Positions 22,913-31,798 of a stretch of 60,954 nucleotides of DNA are shown here, piece after piece. The position numbers and the translations under genes are program-made. Source of the DNA: Flavobacteriaceae bacterium UBA5544. Its GTDB lineage: Bacteria; Bacteroidota; Bacteroidia; Flavobacteriales; Flavobacteriaceae. The stretch is from NCBI GenBank assembly GCA_002426755.1, contig DINI01000010.1:64552-125505 (forward strand), read 5' to 3'. A model generated the notes under the pieces. It was not told the DNA's origin. It saw only the letters and a list, made by a program, of their open reading frames with translations, and ran no database searches. The number at the start of each line of letters is the position of its first letter. The stretch's first letter is position 1.

Positions 22913-24703
22913 TTAACCATTATTAGTTTTAAAAAGCGACGCATATATACCACTTTGCTCTAAAAGTTGTTGATGGGTTCCTTCTTCTGCAATTGTTTTA
23001 TCAGAAAGAACATATATATAATCCGCATGCTGAATCGTTGAGAGTCGGTGACTAATGATCAATGCCGATCGGTCTTTTATATTCTTTCTAAAGGAATGAA
23101 AAAGCTGGGATTCAGACAAGGTGTCAAGAGCGCTTGATGCTTCGTCAAATATGAGCAGTTTAGACTTACTGAAAAAGGCTCTAGCTATAGCTATTTTTTG
23201 CCATTGCCCCACACTAATTTCATGACCGTTTTCAAATATATGCCCCAGAACCGTGTCATATTTTTTGGGAAGTTTTTCTATAAAATCTACAGCACCAGCA
23301 TAGGATGCGGCCTCTTTTATATGCTCTTCGGTCGCTTCTTTATTTAAGTCTCCGAACGCTATATTTTCCTTTATGGTAAGATTATACTTTACAAAATCCT
23401 GAAAAACCACACTAACCTCATTCCTATATTGGGTTGAACTATATTGAGTTATATCGTTACCCTTATATGATATGGTCCCTGAAGTGGGATTATATAATTT
23501 ACATAGCAATTTTATGAGTGTGGTTTTTCCTGCACCATTTATTCCGACGATCGCTACAATTTTCCCTTGTGGTATTTCCATATTGATGCCTTCAAGAATG
23601 GTTTCCTTCTTGTTGGGATATTCAAAATTCACATTTCGAAGAACCAGTCCACCCTCTTTAAATTCAGCTTTAGATGTTGAATGTTCAATCGGTGATTCAT
23701 ATTCAAACAAATCAAATATCAAATGTACGTGCATATTGTTTTGATACATGGTATTGACCGCACCAAAAAGACCTTGCATAACGGAAAAGGCTTGCGGAAA
23801 GATAACCAAGAAAAGAGCAATATCACCCACAGTATTGGTACCGTTCATGGCACCGTAAACAATAAAAGCCGTTACCCCAAAAAAACCAATCGTTCCAACT
23901 CCTGTGTTAATGAGATCGGATATGGCTCTTTTTTTGCTGAGCTTTAGATTCTGGTCAACGAGATGATTCCTTAAGCCTATGTATTTTTTAAAAATAAAAT
24001 CTCCGAGACCGAAAGCTCTCACTTCTTTGGCGGCATATTCCCCTGTCAATAAAGAACCCAAGTACCCAACTTCGCGATCCAATTCAGTGTTTTTTATATA
24101 GAGTTCAAAACTCTTATTGGAATTGATGATCTTTCCTATAAAAATAGGGATTACCAAAATAGTAAGTAAAGGCAATAAAAACACACTGATGGAGATCAAT
24201 AAATATGCCACGGTTACAAGGGTAAGAAGATTCCTTCCCATATCAAACAAACTCTTTACGACAGCAAAGGGACGTCCATTCGCTGCGTCACAAGCTCTTT
24301 TTAAAGTATCAAAATACCGAGCGTCTTCATAATAAGTATAATCCAATCTATGGATATAATTGTGAATCAACCCATCAATATGCTGATTGACCTTTGTTGC
24401 TTGAAGTTCACTGTAATATCCAGAAATACTTTTTATAATAACATACAAAATGGATATCAAACCGGTAAAAATAAGGGCTCCGGTCAGGCTGAAAAGATGT
24501 TCATCATTTGGATTGGATGCAATATTCACTAAAATTTTTAGCATATAAATAGAGCCAGCCCAAGCTCCATTCTCGAGGATGATAATCAATATTGAGATAA
24601 TGGTGAGACTTTTGGAAACACCCCACACCAACTCTACAGTTTTTCTAATATACAGACGCTTTAGAAAACGTATAAATTTATTTTCTTCAGTTTCTGTAAT
24701 CAT
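22913..24703 (-). CDS. ABC transporter, fused membrane and ATPase domains (exporter type)
   Basis: A 596-residue half-transporter. The membrane domain (about 15-325) has six hydrophobic helices. The ATPase domain (about 355-590) has Walker A GINGAGKTT, signature SVGQWQKIAIARAF (the usual SGGQ is SVGQ) and Walker B LLIFDEASSALD, then the switch histidine in IISHRLS. This is the homodimeric exporter (MsbA/peptide exporter-like) layout. No peptidase domain is present. As first gene of the operon with the double glycosyltransferase and UbiA genes, it may export their product. Confidence 0.9.
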   Translation of the reverse strand: MITETEENKFIRFLKRLYIRKTVELVWGVSKSLTIISILIIILENGAWAGSIYMLKILVNIASNPNDEHLFSLTGALIFTGLISILYVIIKSISGYYSELQATKVNQHIDGLIHNYIHRLDYTYYEDARYFDTLKRACDAANGRPFAVVKSLFDMGRNLLTLVTVAYLLISISVFLLPLLTILVIPIFIGKIINSNKSFELYIKNTELDREVGYLGSLLTGEYAAKEVRAFGLGDFIFKKYIGLRNHLVDQNLKLSKKRAISDLINTGVGTIGFFGVTAFIVYGAMNGTNTVGDIALFLVIFPQAFSVMQGLFGAVNTMYQNNMHVHLIFDLFEYESPIEHSTSKAEFKEGGLVLRNVNFEYPNKKETILEGINMEIPQGKIVAIVGINGAGKTTLIKLLCKLYNPTSGTISYKGNDITQYSSTQYRNEVSVVFQDFVKYNLTIKENIAFGDLNKEATEEHIKEAASYAGAVDFIEKLPKKYDTVLGHIFENGHEISVGQWQKIAIARAFFSKSKLLIFDEASSALDTLSESQLFHSFRKNIKDRSALIISHRLSTIQHADYIYVLSDKTIAEEGTHQQLLEQSGIYASLFKTNNG

Positions 24704-24739
24704 ATATTCTTTAACAATTTTTTAGCAAATCAGGTCCAA

Positions 24740-24747
24740 CAAATCTA
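24740..24747 (-). promoter_or_regulatory. Bacteroidota -7 element for the ABC-GT-UbiA operon
   Basis: On the minus strand this is TAGATTTG, a match to TAnnTTTG, about 37 bases upstream of the ATG at 24703. No TTG at the right spacing. Confidence 0.45.
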
Positions 24748-24943
24748 ATGTTAAATGTTATTATTATAAAATATATCCTAATTTCTTGGCGTTTTTTAGT
24801 CGTACGGTATAAAAAAACGATGATACTACTTTTGGCTCTTAATTTACACTATGTGAAGGAGGTAAATTTTGGGGTATTTCTGTGATAGATTCTACTTATT
24901 TTAAGGTGTGTCATTAGAATCTGGATTCGTGTAATTTTAAATT

Positions 24944-24974
24944 AAAAAAGCTCTAATTAGATTAGAGCTTTTTT
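24944..24974 (-). terminator. intrinsic terminator after the AraC gene (bidirectional)
   Basis: A perfect 14-bp stem AAAAAAGCTCTAAT (24944-24957) / ATTAGAGCTTTTTT (24961-24974) with a three-base loop. It lies 40 bp downstream of the AraC-type gene on the minus strand. Confidence 0.85.
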
Positions 24975-25014
24975 GAAAAGTACTTTAAATCCCTTAAAAT
25001 ACATTGAATATATA

Positions 25015-26028
25015 TTATGCTGATACAGCTAACTTATTTTTTTTGTAATCACTTGGTGAACAATCAAATCGTTCTTTGAAAATTTTTGAGAAGTAACTTC
25101 TGCTCGTAAACCCAAGACTATACACGATTTCTGAAATGTTTAGATCTGTGTTGGAGATAAGCTCTTCAGATTTAGTAAGTCGTACGTGTCTCACATATTC
25201 ACATACCGTCAATCCGTGCTTAAATTTAAAGCCTTCTTGCACTTTGGATGCTGATAAGCCTACTCTTCTTATCAATTTGGTAACCGTATGGTCTGAATCT
25301 GGATGCTTCCCGATATAATCGGTTAATTCTTCAATGGCCATCATTTCTGTTTTTGTAAGTGTTGATGATGCTAAATCGGAATTCTGAACATCTCTATTAT
25401 GTTGTTCAATTTCCAGCGCCAAGATCACATTTACAAACCCTTTGGTAAGTAATGCCCGTACTAAACCTTGTTGTTTAATAGCTTGTAGCTGTTTAATGCT
25501 ATCGGCTATCTTAAGATTATAGGAGCCTATATATAAGAAATCGGTATCGTTTTGGGTAATGAACGTTTTCCTTAAACTTTCGGCCCATTGCGTTTTTTCA
25601 TTGACTTCAAAGTTGGTATTCACTGTAATTATGGTAGCGACGGTTTCTACATCTTTTTCTACTAAAATTGTATTACCTGACGAAACAATATTGGATAAAA
25701 TACTAGTTTGGAATGTTTCAATCGTATTTACAGCATCACTTCCCTTGAAAGTATGTGATAGCTTACCTTTAGAGCAGTACGCAAAGTTGACATGTGTACC
25801 GAGCAATGCATCAACACTGATTTTAATATCTTCGTTTACACACATGTTTAATTCAAGAACCGAGATTCCTTCTTCAAGATTAATAGAGCGAATGCTTCCG
25901 TTTCCCAAAGTTCTATCTAATTGTAATGTATATTCAGTTGGATTTGTAGTCAAGGAACCACCTATCTCATTTTTCAATGTTGTGAAAAAAGAATTAATGT
26001 CGTTTATTTTAGATTCAATTGTGATCAT
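25015..26028 (-). CDS. AraC family transcriptional regulator
   Basis: A 337-residue protein. The C-terminal quarter (about 235-335) is an AraC/XylS double helix-turn-helix, with helix segments SASKVQEGFKFKHGLTV and LNISEIVYSLGFTSRSYFSK, and a SPSDYKK ending. The N-terminal 230 residues have no recognisable cupin or other sensor motif; they appear as a beta-rich then helical region of unknown ligand. The gene stands alone. A dyad with TTAACG half-sites lies about 75 bp before its start, so self-regulation is possible. Confidence 0.87.
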   Translation of the reverse strand: MITIESKINDINSFFTTLKNEIGGSLTTNPTEYTLQLDRTLGNGSIRSINLEEGISVLELNMCVNEDIKISVDALLGTHVNFAYCSKGKLSHTFKGSDAVNTIETFQTSILSNIVSSGNTILVEKDVETVATIITVNTNFEVNEKTQWAESLRKTFITQNDTDFLYIGSYNLKIADSIKQLQAIKQQGLVRALLTKGFVNVILALEIEQHNRDVQNSDLASSTLTKTEMMAIEELTDYIGKHPDSDHTVTKLIRRVGLSASKVQEGFKFKHGLTVCEYVRHVRLTKSEELISNTDLNISEIVYSLGFTSRSYFSKIFKERFDCSPSDYKKNKLAVSA

Positions 26029-26575
26029 GATGTTAGTTTTTTTAGTTTGACTTTTAAATCCTCGAAGGACTAATCAATAGTTAACTTTTTAAAAGTGGAC
26101 TTAACGCGTGCGTTAGTACTATTGCTATAAAATTTTGGAAATGTTCTGGCGACTCTGGCGAACTGTTTTAGCTTTTGGAATGGATTGGTCTTCATACGTA
26201 AATTCAAGTATTAATTTCTACTCTTACAAAGAAACATACAGAACCGTCGTTTGCTGTTACAGAATTTTATTGAATCGTTATATAATTCTTCGTTTTGACA
26301 CAAAAAATCAGTTTTTCATGGTTTAAGTTGCTGATTTTAAGTTAATTTTATGATAAAGGAATTGAGCTTTTAGTAATTGAAGAGGAATCTTATCTCTATT
26401 CAAAAGATGATGTGAAGAGGCGAATTAAGGTAATGAGGAGATAATTGAAAGAATAAAATCAATCTAATTATTTAAAGAGCTTTGTAAAATGCCGAGAGTT
26501 ATATAAATAAAAACAGGGGCAAATCAATTAGTATTGGCTGACCCCTGTTTACGGCTATTAATACAAATATTTTAA
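26029..26575. other. intergenic region without a supported gene
   Basis: It contains the dyad TAACGC (26102-26107) / GCGTTA (26110-26115) upstream of the AraC gene and a terminator near its right end. A 63-codon frame at 26135-26326 lacks family resemblance or start signals and is not accepted. Confidence 0.5.
26511..26550 (-). terminator. terminator of the secreted-protein gene ending at 26576
   Basis: Arms AAACAGGGG (26511-26519) and CCCCTGTTT (26542-26550), a loop of 22 bases, and a T-rich run on the minus strand after the stem. Confidence 0.6.
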
Positions 26576-27022
26576 TTACTCTGTCAAAGTAACACTTGCT
26601 TCAGTTTTAATTAATTCCATGTTTTTAGCATAAAAAACCTTCGATTCGTAAAACTCCAATTTTGGTTTTACGAGATTAAAATTTGGATGTCTGGGTGAAA
26701 CACTTACAAATCTAGCTTTGTTCAAATCCAAACCAGATGCCACAAAATTTTCAGATTCTGCTTCATCGTTTGTATCCAAAACCAATAAATGGCCATCCAA
26801 ATCCCAGGTACCTTTAACCTCTATTTCGGTATCTGGATTAGAATCCAAATACAGACGTTTATAGGTAAATGTAAACTGACCGTCAGGTTTTAAGGCTAAA
26901 GTGTATTCTATTCCCTCACCAGCGTTTGAGAGCCATTTGTTAGCATAAACGCCTTGTATATCTTGGGCGTGGGTTGTAAATAATGTAAGTATGGAGGCAA
27001 AAAAGAGTAGTAATGATTTCAT
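26576..27022 (-). CDS. secreted hypothetical protein, lipocalin-like beta pattern
   Basis: A 148-residue protein with a clear signal peptide (about 1-19, ending TTHAQ). The mature part alternates beta strands and turns: GEGIEYTLALKPDGQFTFTY, then a VKGTWDLDGHLLVLDT hairpin. This resembles small beta-barrel or lipocalin-like folds in secreted Bacteroidota proteins. I cannot name a family. It stands alone between the AraC gene and a small membrane protein gene on the same strand. Confidence 0.6.
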   Translation of the reverse strand: MKSLLLFFASILTLFTTHAQDIQGVYANKWLSNAGEGIEYTLALKPDGQFTFTYKRLYLDSNPDTEIEVKGTWDLDGHLLVLDTNDEAESENFVASGLDLNKARFVSVSPRHPNFNLVKPKLEFYESKVFYAKNMELIKTEASVTLTE

Positions 27023-27077
27023 GGTTTTAATTTTTAATGTGATTTAGAGACGAGGCAAACGAACGGAATATCTGATT

Positions 27078-27224
27078 TCAGTCCTTTTTTACTAATCCGG
27101 CCAAGCCTATTAACATTGCAAAAAGGAGTAATAGGTGCACAGAACTATCATAAGCATATACAAAATAACACAATGCCCAAGCAACCACTGTAATGACAGA
27201 CACAGTATATAAAAAGACTTTCAT
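27078..27224 (-). CDS. small two-helix membrane protein, lmo0937-like
   Basis: A 48-residue protein missed by length cut-offs. The sequence has two hydrophobic helices (about 3-22 and 30-44) joined by a short polar loop YAYDSSVH, ending VKKD. The pattern of an aliphatic first helix with WALCYFV, then a VHLLLLFAML helix, matches the small lmo0937-type membrane proteins frequent in stress-related loci. Function is unknown. The nearby genes (PA2169-like, histidine kinase) also suggest a stress setting. Confidence 0.6.
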   Translation of the reverse strand: MKVFLYTVSVITVVAWALCYFVYAYDSSVHLLLLFAMLIGLAGLVKKD

Positions 27225-27514
27225 ATTTAATTCATCCCACATTTCTCAAGCTTTATGTTCAATTGAATAACAACAAATCTTAAGTTTAATCTTCTTTATG
27301 GTTGTCATATAAATAAAATTGAAATTGTTATAATTTTTTTTGAGGTCATCATCAAAATGAAGAACAATTCAATCGATTCATATTGCTTAGTTAAGTGTAG
27401 AACAAAGTTCAGGTAAATGGAAGGTTTAGCCGTTACAGAATTTTTATAATTGATTATAAAATTTCCATGCTATCAAAAAATGATTGTAAATAGAAGTAAA
27501 AGAAAAGATAAAAA

Positions 27515-29308
27515 CTATTTAAAAGGAAGGTACACGGTGAAAGTAGCTCCTTTGTCCTGATTCCCTTCTGCAATGATATAACCATTGTGGTTATCAACAA
27601 TTTTTTTACAGATGGAAAGCCCAATACCAGTACCAGAATACTCGCTTTTACTGTGCAATCGGTTAAATAAGACAAAGATCTTTTCAGAATATTCTTGGTC
27701 AAAACCGATACCATTATCTTCAAAAGTAATGGTGTGGTAATATTTGTATTTAGAAGACTTCAGCTTCGGAATTTTATTGGCCTTGGATTTTTTATAGGTG
27801 ATGGTTATCAACGGGCGAATATCCTCACGGCTATATTTCAGCGAATTGCTGATGAGGTTCATAAACAACTGCTTTATCTGAAACGGGATAACCTGCATCA
27901 CAGGGATGGGTTCAGAGCTGATTTTGGCCTTTTTCTCTTGAATGATTTCGGCCAAATCCTGTTTGGCGGTTTCCAGCAGGACATTCATATCCGATTCTTC
28001 TAAAACTTGGTCCGATTTATTGCTTCGAGAATACTGCAACAAATCGTCGATGAGAGATCTCATTCGCGATGCGGATGTCTTTATGCGTTCAATATATAAT
28101 TTGCCATTGGAAGATAAACTGGCAAGTTCTTTATCTTCTAGTCTAGAGAGGAATGTTTGGATTTTTCGTAATGGTTCCTGCAAATCATGGCTGGCAACAT
28201 AATTAAAGGATGCCAATTCTTTATTGTTGCGTTCCAACTCTAAATTTTGTTCCTCCAGCAAGCGATAATTTTCTATCTCGTCCGTAATATCGGCTGTGGT
28301 ACCCAGAAGTCGTTTGTCACCCTCTGAATCAACCAAAACTTTTCCATAGGCTTTAAAATGTCTGACATTGCCATTTTTTTGAATGATGCGATAATAAATA
28401 AATGGCAAATCCTCTTCATTCATCATTCTCTCTACCTGTTCTTTTAGTTTATCAATATCTTCAGGATGTACGTATGACAAAAAGTTTTCTAACGTGGGCG
28501 CAAAAGATTGAGGAGCCACGCCTAACAAGCGATATAAGTTATCAGAATATTCAAAAGTATCATCCTTAATGTGCCATACCCAGTTACCGTGCTTACTTAC
28601 AATTTCAGACTGTGTGGACGATTCTTTAAAAGTTTCTAATTGTTCATTCTTTACTTTTAAAACTTTTAAATTCTTACTGATTTGTGCATAAGTCAAAAGC
28701 AAAAGTGCCAAGGATAGAATTAAGACATAATACACTAATAATGGGGCATCCGAGAGACTTTCAGTACTCTTTTCTTTTCTAAGACTTAATAATTCATTTT
28801 CATGCGCAATCATTTCATACACCTGAAAACGGGCGCTGTTCATAATACGCCTTCCTTCTTTGAAGGAGGAAATGAATTCTGGTGAATCAATATGATTGGT
28901 TTCAGCAAGCAGTAGGGTCTTGTCAAAGATGTTTAAGCTTTTTTCTATTTTTACCTCTAATTCGCCAATGTTCTTTAGTTGTTTTGGATTGTCTTTGGTA
29001 AGCTTTTTCAATCGAATCAACCGTGCATCGATCTCCGGACGAACTGTTAATAGGGGAGCCAGAAATGTCGAATCTTTGGAAATGATATAACCGCGTTTCC
29101 CACTTTCGGCATCTTTAAGAAGTGATAAAAGCTCTTCAATTTCTATATGTACCTCATAGGTGTGCTGAACCAGTGTGAATGATTCCGAGAGGTCCTTAAT
29201 GTATTTATAAGCTAAACCACCCATACATAACACTACAAACAGACTCGCGCCAAAAATGATTTTCAAGAACCGTTCGGAATTGTAGAGTGACTTAACTTTA
29301 TGAACCAT
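27515..29308 (-). CDS. CHASE3-PAS sensor histidine kinase
   Basis: A 597-residue membrane kinase. Two membrane helices (about 15-35 and 188-208) enclose a periplasmic CHASE3 sensor whose DAESGKRGYIISKD is typical. A PAS/PAC domain follows (about 232-345), then a HisKA dimerisation domain with the phosphorylated His374 in ASHDLQEPLRK, of the phytochrome-like class. The HATPase domain has N-box NLISNSLKYS, G1 DNGIGFD and G2 GTGIGL. It lies two bases downstream of a CheY-like gene, which is the likely partner. The signal is unknown. Confidence 0.92.
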   Translation of the reverse strand: MVHKVKSLYNSERFLKIIFGASLFVVLCMGGLAYKYIKDLSESFTLVQHTYEVHIEIEELLSLLKDAESGKRGYIISKDSTFLAPLLTVRPEIDARLIRLKKLTKDNPKQLKNIGELEVKIEKSLNIFDKTLLLAETNHIDSPEFISSFKEGRRIMNSARFQVYEMIAHENELLSLRKEKSTESLSDAPLLVYYVLILSLALLLLTYAQISKNLKVLKVKNEQLETFKESSTQSEIVSKHGNWVWHIKDDTFEYSDNLYRLLGVAPQSFAPTLENFLSYVHPEDIDKLKEQVERMMNEEDLPFIYYRIIQKNGNVRHFKAYGKVLVDSEGDKRLLGTTADITDEIENYRLLEEQNLELERNNKELASFNYVASHDLQEPLRKIQTFLSRLEDKELASLSSNGKLYIERIKTSASRMRSLIDDLLQYSRSNKSDQVLEESDMNVLLETAKQDLAEIIQEKKAKISSEPIPVMQVIPFQIKQLFMNLISNSLKYSREDIRPLITITYKKSKANKIPKLKSSKYKYYHTITFEDNGIGFDQEYSEKIFVLFNRLHSKSEYSGTGIGLSICKKIVDNHNGYIIAEGNQDKGATFTVYLPFK

Positions 29309-29310
29309 AG

Positions 29311-29757
29311 TTATAATCTTAACAAGAAATTATCTCTGTTTAATCCACTGGTATGATATTGCCAATTGATGGTCACCACATCAGATAAAACTTTTTTTAG
29401 GTTATTAAAGTCATTAGGTTTTTTAATGTAAACGTTGGCACCATTGACGAATGTATTTTCTATATCTTCTTCGGAGGCAGAAGTTGAATAGATGGCAATC
29501 GCAATATCCTTAAACTTTGCATTGGCTTTAATTTCTTTTAAACATTCAAGCCCCGATTTTTTTGGCATGTTCAAATCTAAAAAAAGAATGTTGGGGATGG
29601 GTGTGTCTTCCTGCAATAGGGCATCCATGAGTGCCACACCATCTTTATAAGTTTCCACTTTGGTTTTCATTTTTAGTTCTTCAAAAGCTTCAATGAAGAA
29701 TAGCCTATCATCTTCATCATCATCGGCCAATACTACATGTGTATAGTCGTCTTGCAT
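29311..29757 (-). CDS. single-domain response regulator (CheY/Rcp1-like)
   Basis: A 148-residue receiver with the acidic pocket ADDDEDD (11-17), the phosphorylated Asp61 in LFLDLNMP, the switch Ser/Thr in IYSTSA and the conserved Lys in IKKP. It has no output domain. It resembles regulators paired with phytochrome-like kinases. It sits between an AraC gene and the CHASE3 kinase gene, with gaps of nine and two bases, so all three are one operon. Confidence 0.92.
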   Translation of the reverse strand: MQDDYTHVVLADDDEDDRLFFIEAFEELKMKTKVETYKDGVALMDALLQEDTPIPNILFLDLNMPKKSGLECLKEIKANAKFKDIAIAIYSTSASEEDIENTFVNGANVYIKKPNDFNNLKKVLSDVVTINWQYHTSGLNRDNFLLRL

Positions 29758-29766
29758 AATGTACGT

Positions 29767-30330
29767 TTAATTTTTGTTTTTTGAAAGTTCTCTCCGTTTT
29801 TCAATAATGCGCTGAAACGCTGTCGGCGTGATGCCTGTTGTGTTTTTAAATTGAGTACTCAAATGGGCAACACTGGAATAATTAAGTTTAAAAGCAATCT
29901 CTGTAAGCGATAAATCGGTCTTAATAATAAGTGTTTTGGCATACTCTATTTTCTGAAGGATGATAAAGTTTTCAATCGAAGTATAGGTCACTTCCGAAAA
30001 TAGGTTAGACAAATAACCATAACTGTGCCCCAGTTTGTCCGATAGATACACCGAGCTTTTAACATTGATGGTTGTTTCCTCATTAAACACCATTTCGATG
30101 ATGGCTTCCTTCAATTTTTGAACTAAAATAACTTTTTGGTTTTCTATAATTTCAATGCCATAGTCATTAAGTGTCTGATTAAACGATTTTAATTTTTCAA
30201 CGGATACTTTTTCCAAAAATTCAATTTCTCCAAAACTCATTAAATGATACTTCACATCCAGCTCATCAAGCTTGTCTTGAATGACCTTGGTACAGGTGCG
30301 AGTAAAATCGAATTTTATAAAAATCTTCAT
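29767..30330 (-). CDS. AraC family DNA-binding protein
   Basis: A 187-residue protein. The C-terminal about 95 residues form an AraC-type double helix-turn-helix (SYGYLSNLFSEVTYTSIENF, SLTEIAFKLNYSSVAHLS, then TGITPTAFQ). The N-terminal 90 residues are a small alpha/beta region without a known ligand motif. It is the first gene of the operon with the response regulator and the kinase. Because the response regulator lacks a DNA-binding domain, this protein may be the output of the pathway; that link is inference. Confidence 0.87.
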   Translation of the reverse strand: MKIFIKFDFTRTCTKVIQDKLDELDVKYHLMSFGEIEFLEKVSVEKLKSFNQTLNDYGIEIIENQKVILVQKLKEAIIEMVFNEETTINVKSSVYLSDKLGHSYGYLSNLFSEVTYTSIENFIILQKIEYAKTLIIKTDLSLTEIAFKLNYSSVAHLSTQFKNTTGITPTAFQRIIEKRRELSKNKN

Positions 30331-30562
30331 AATGCAAGTAATAGAATACGAATTTAGTTCATTATTTTTGAAATTAATAATACTTTAATTAAAGAGAAAA
30401 ACAAGTATCTTTTACTGCTGCATCTAGCTTACAGCAGTTTAGAGATGCCTTATATCTTTTTAAAAGGTTAGATCCTAAAATGATTCCGTTAAAGCTTAAA
30501 ATCGAGCCAAAATAATCGTTAATTGTATCTCACTTCGAATTATTTTTAACTCAAATGACTTT

Positions 30563-31741
30563 ATGCAAAATAATCCAAAATTTTATACGGACTTACAAAG
30601 GCACGAGTCATCCCTGAGGGAACTTCTTAATAACGACAATTTGTTTACCCCAGTTCCGTCCGATTGGCATGTGATTTTAGTGGAAGTGAGCGAGCAGTCC
30701 AAAGAAACCCATAATGAATTTTACAATGACTTGAATCTGGCAACCACCGGGAGTATCATCTCGGTCCTCAATACCATAAAAGCCATCGACAATACAATTA
30801 AGGTTCCCTATTTTTTCAGGGGAAATGGAGCAGCATTTTTGATTCCCGAGATGGCGTTGCAACAAGTGAATGAGGCTCTACAAAATTATGCCTTGCATGT
30901 GTTCAAGGTGTTCAAATTTGTGCTAAAAATCGGTGATGTCAAAATGGAGGAGGTCTATAAGTTGGGCGCCACATTTCGTGTGTCTAAACTAAAGCTTAAT
31001 AAATATTTGACAACACCAGTAGTGCTTGGGAATGGTATCATAGCGGCGAAAAAGCTTTCAAGGGCTAAAACCCAAAACGAATCACATATAAATGAACAGA
31101 AACCATTTGTGAATCTCAACGGTATGGAATGCCGTTGGAAAGAGGTGTTTCCTAACGAACATGAAAAAAAGGTGCTGTGTTTGCTGGTGGTCTGTGAGGA
31201 TGAATCGTTGCAAGTTGAGGTATTTACTAAAATAATGGATGAAATCGACTATATTTTTGGAAACCTTAAGGAACGTTCACCAATTAGTACCATTAAGCTC
31301 AAACTCGACAATTCATTTATAAAAATGAGAAAGGAGATGTATGCTCGATTAGGTAAATTTGATAGGGGATATCTGGTGCAGAATTGGCTCATTACCTACT
31401 TCGGAAAGTTCTACTTTAAGTATTTTGTGGGCGGAAAAAACTATTTAAACCGTGTATCTCAACTATCGGACACTATAATTTTGGATGGAACCATCAACAC
31501 CGTTTTTTCTGGCACGGACAAACAGGTTAAAAACCTTAAATTGCTACTGGATACTATGGAAAGTGATAGAAAAATCACCTACGGAATCCATGAAACCTAT
31601 GCATCCATTATGTCATGCTATATTGAAGATCGGGACGAAAACCATATTCATTTTGTAGATGGAACCGAGGGCGGATACATGAGTGCCGCCTTGCACATTA
31701 AAAGCAAACGGGATAAATCCAATACCTATTTTCGCAAATAA
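30563..31741 (+). CDS. DUF3095 family protein
   Basis: A 392-residue soluble protein resembling the DUF3095 family, an uncharacterised group. Recognisable pieces are the N-terminal FYTDLQRH, the VPSDWHVILVEV segment, the FFRGNGAAFLIPE segment and the C-terminal HFVDGTEGGYMSAA. From memory, other members read TDI and GGDGA at the second and third positions, where here VEV and RGNGA occur. This may be a loss of metal or nucleotide binding, but I cannot check it. It is a single gene, ending at a terminator shared with the next gene. Confidence 0.72.
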   Translation: MQNNPKFYTDLQRHESSLRELLNNDNLFTPVPSDWHVILVEVSEQSKETHNEFYNDLNLATTGSIISVLNTIKAIDNTIKVPYFFRGNGAAFLIPEMALQQVNEALQNYALHVFKVFKFVLKIGDVKMEEVYKLGATFRVSKLKLNKYLTTPVVLGNGIIAAKKLSRAKTQNESHINEQKPFVNLNGMECRWKEVFPNEHEKKVLCLLVVCEDESLQVEVFTKIMDEIDYIFGNLKERSPISTIKLKLDNSFIKMRKEMYARLGKFDRGYLVQNWLITYFGKFYFKYFVGGKNYLNRVSQLSDTIILDGTINTVFSGTDKQVKNLKLLLDTMESDRKITYGIHETYASIMSCYIEDRDENHIHFVDGTEGGYMSAALHIKSKRDKSNTYFRK

Positions 31742-31772
31742 AAACTCCCAAAAAAATAATCTTTGGGAGTTT
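31742..31772. terminator. shared intrinsic terminator between convergent genes
   Basis: Arms AAACTCCCAAA (31742-31752) and TTTGGGAGTTT (31762-31772) with a nine-base loop. It separates the DUF3095 gene (plus) from the four-helix protein gene (minus). Confidence 0.8.
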
Positions 31773-31798
31773 CTTCACTATTAAGGGTTTTCGGTGAC

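Larger units (their letters stand above)
24704..25014 (-). other. intergenic region with ABC operon promoter, dyad and AraC terminator
   Basis: No gene is seen. It contains a -7 element read leftwards (24740-24747), a near-symmetric dyad CGTTTTTT (24790-24797) / AAAAAACG (24812-24819) around CGTACG, and the terminator at 24944-24974. Confidence 0.6.

Noticed and set aside
25559..26050. 163-codon frame on the plus strand
   Set aside because: Antisense to the N-terminal half of the AraC gene, with no family resemblance.
26135..26326. 63-codon frame in an intergenic gap
   Set aside because: No recognisable motif, no promoter box upstream, odd composition rich in Tyr, Arg and Cys.
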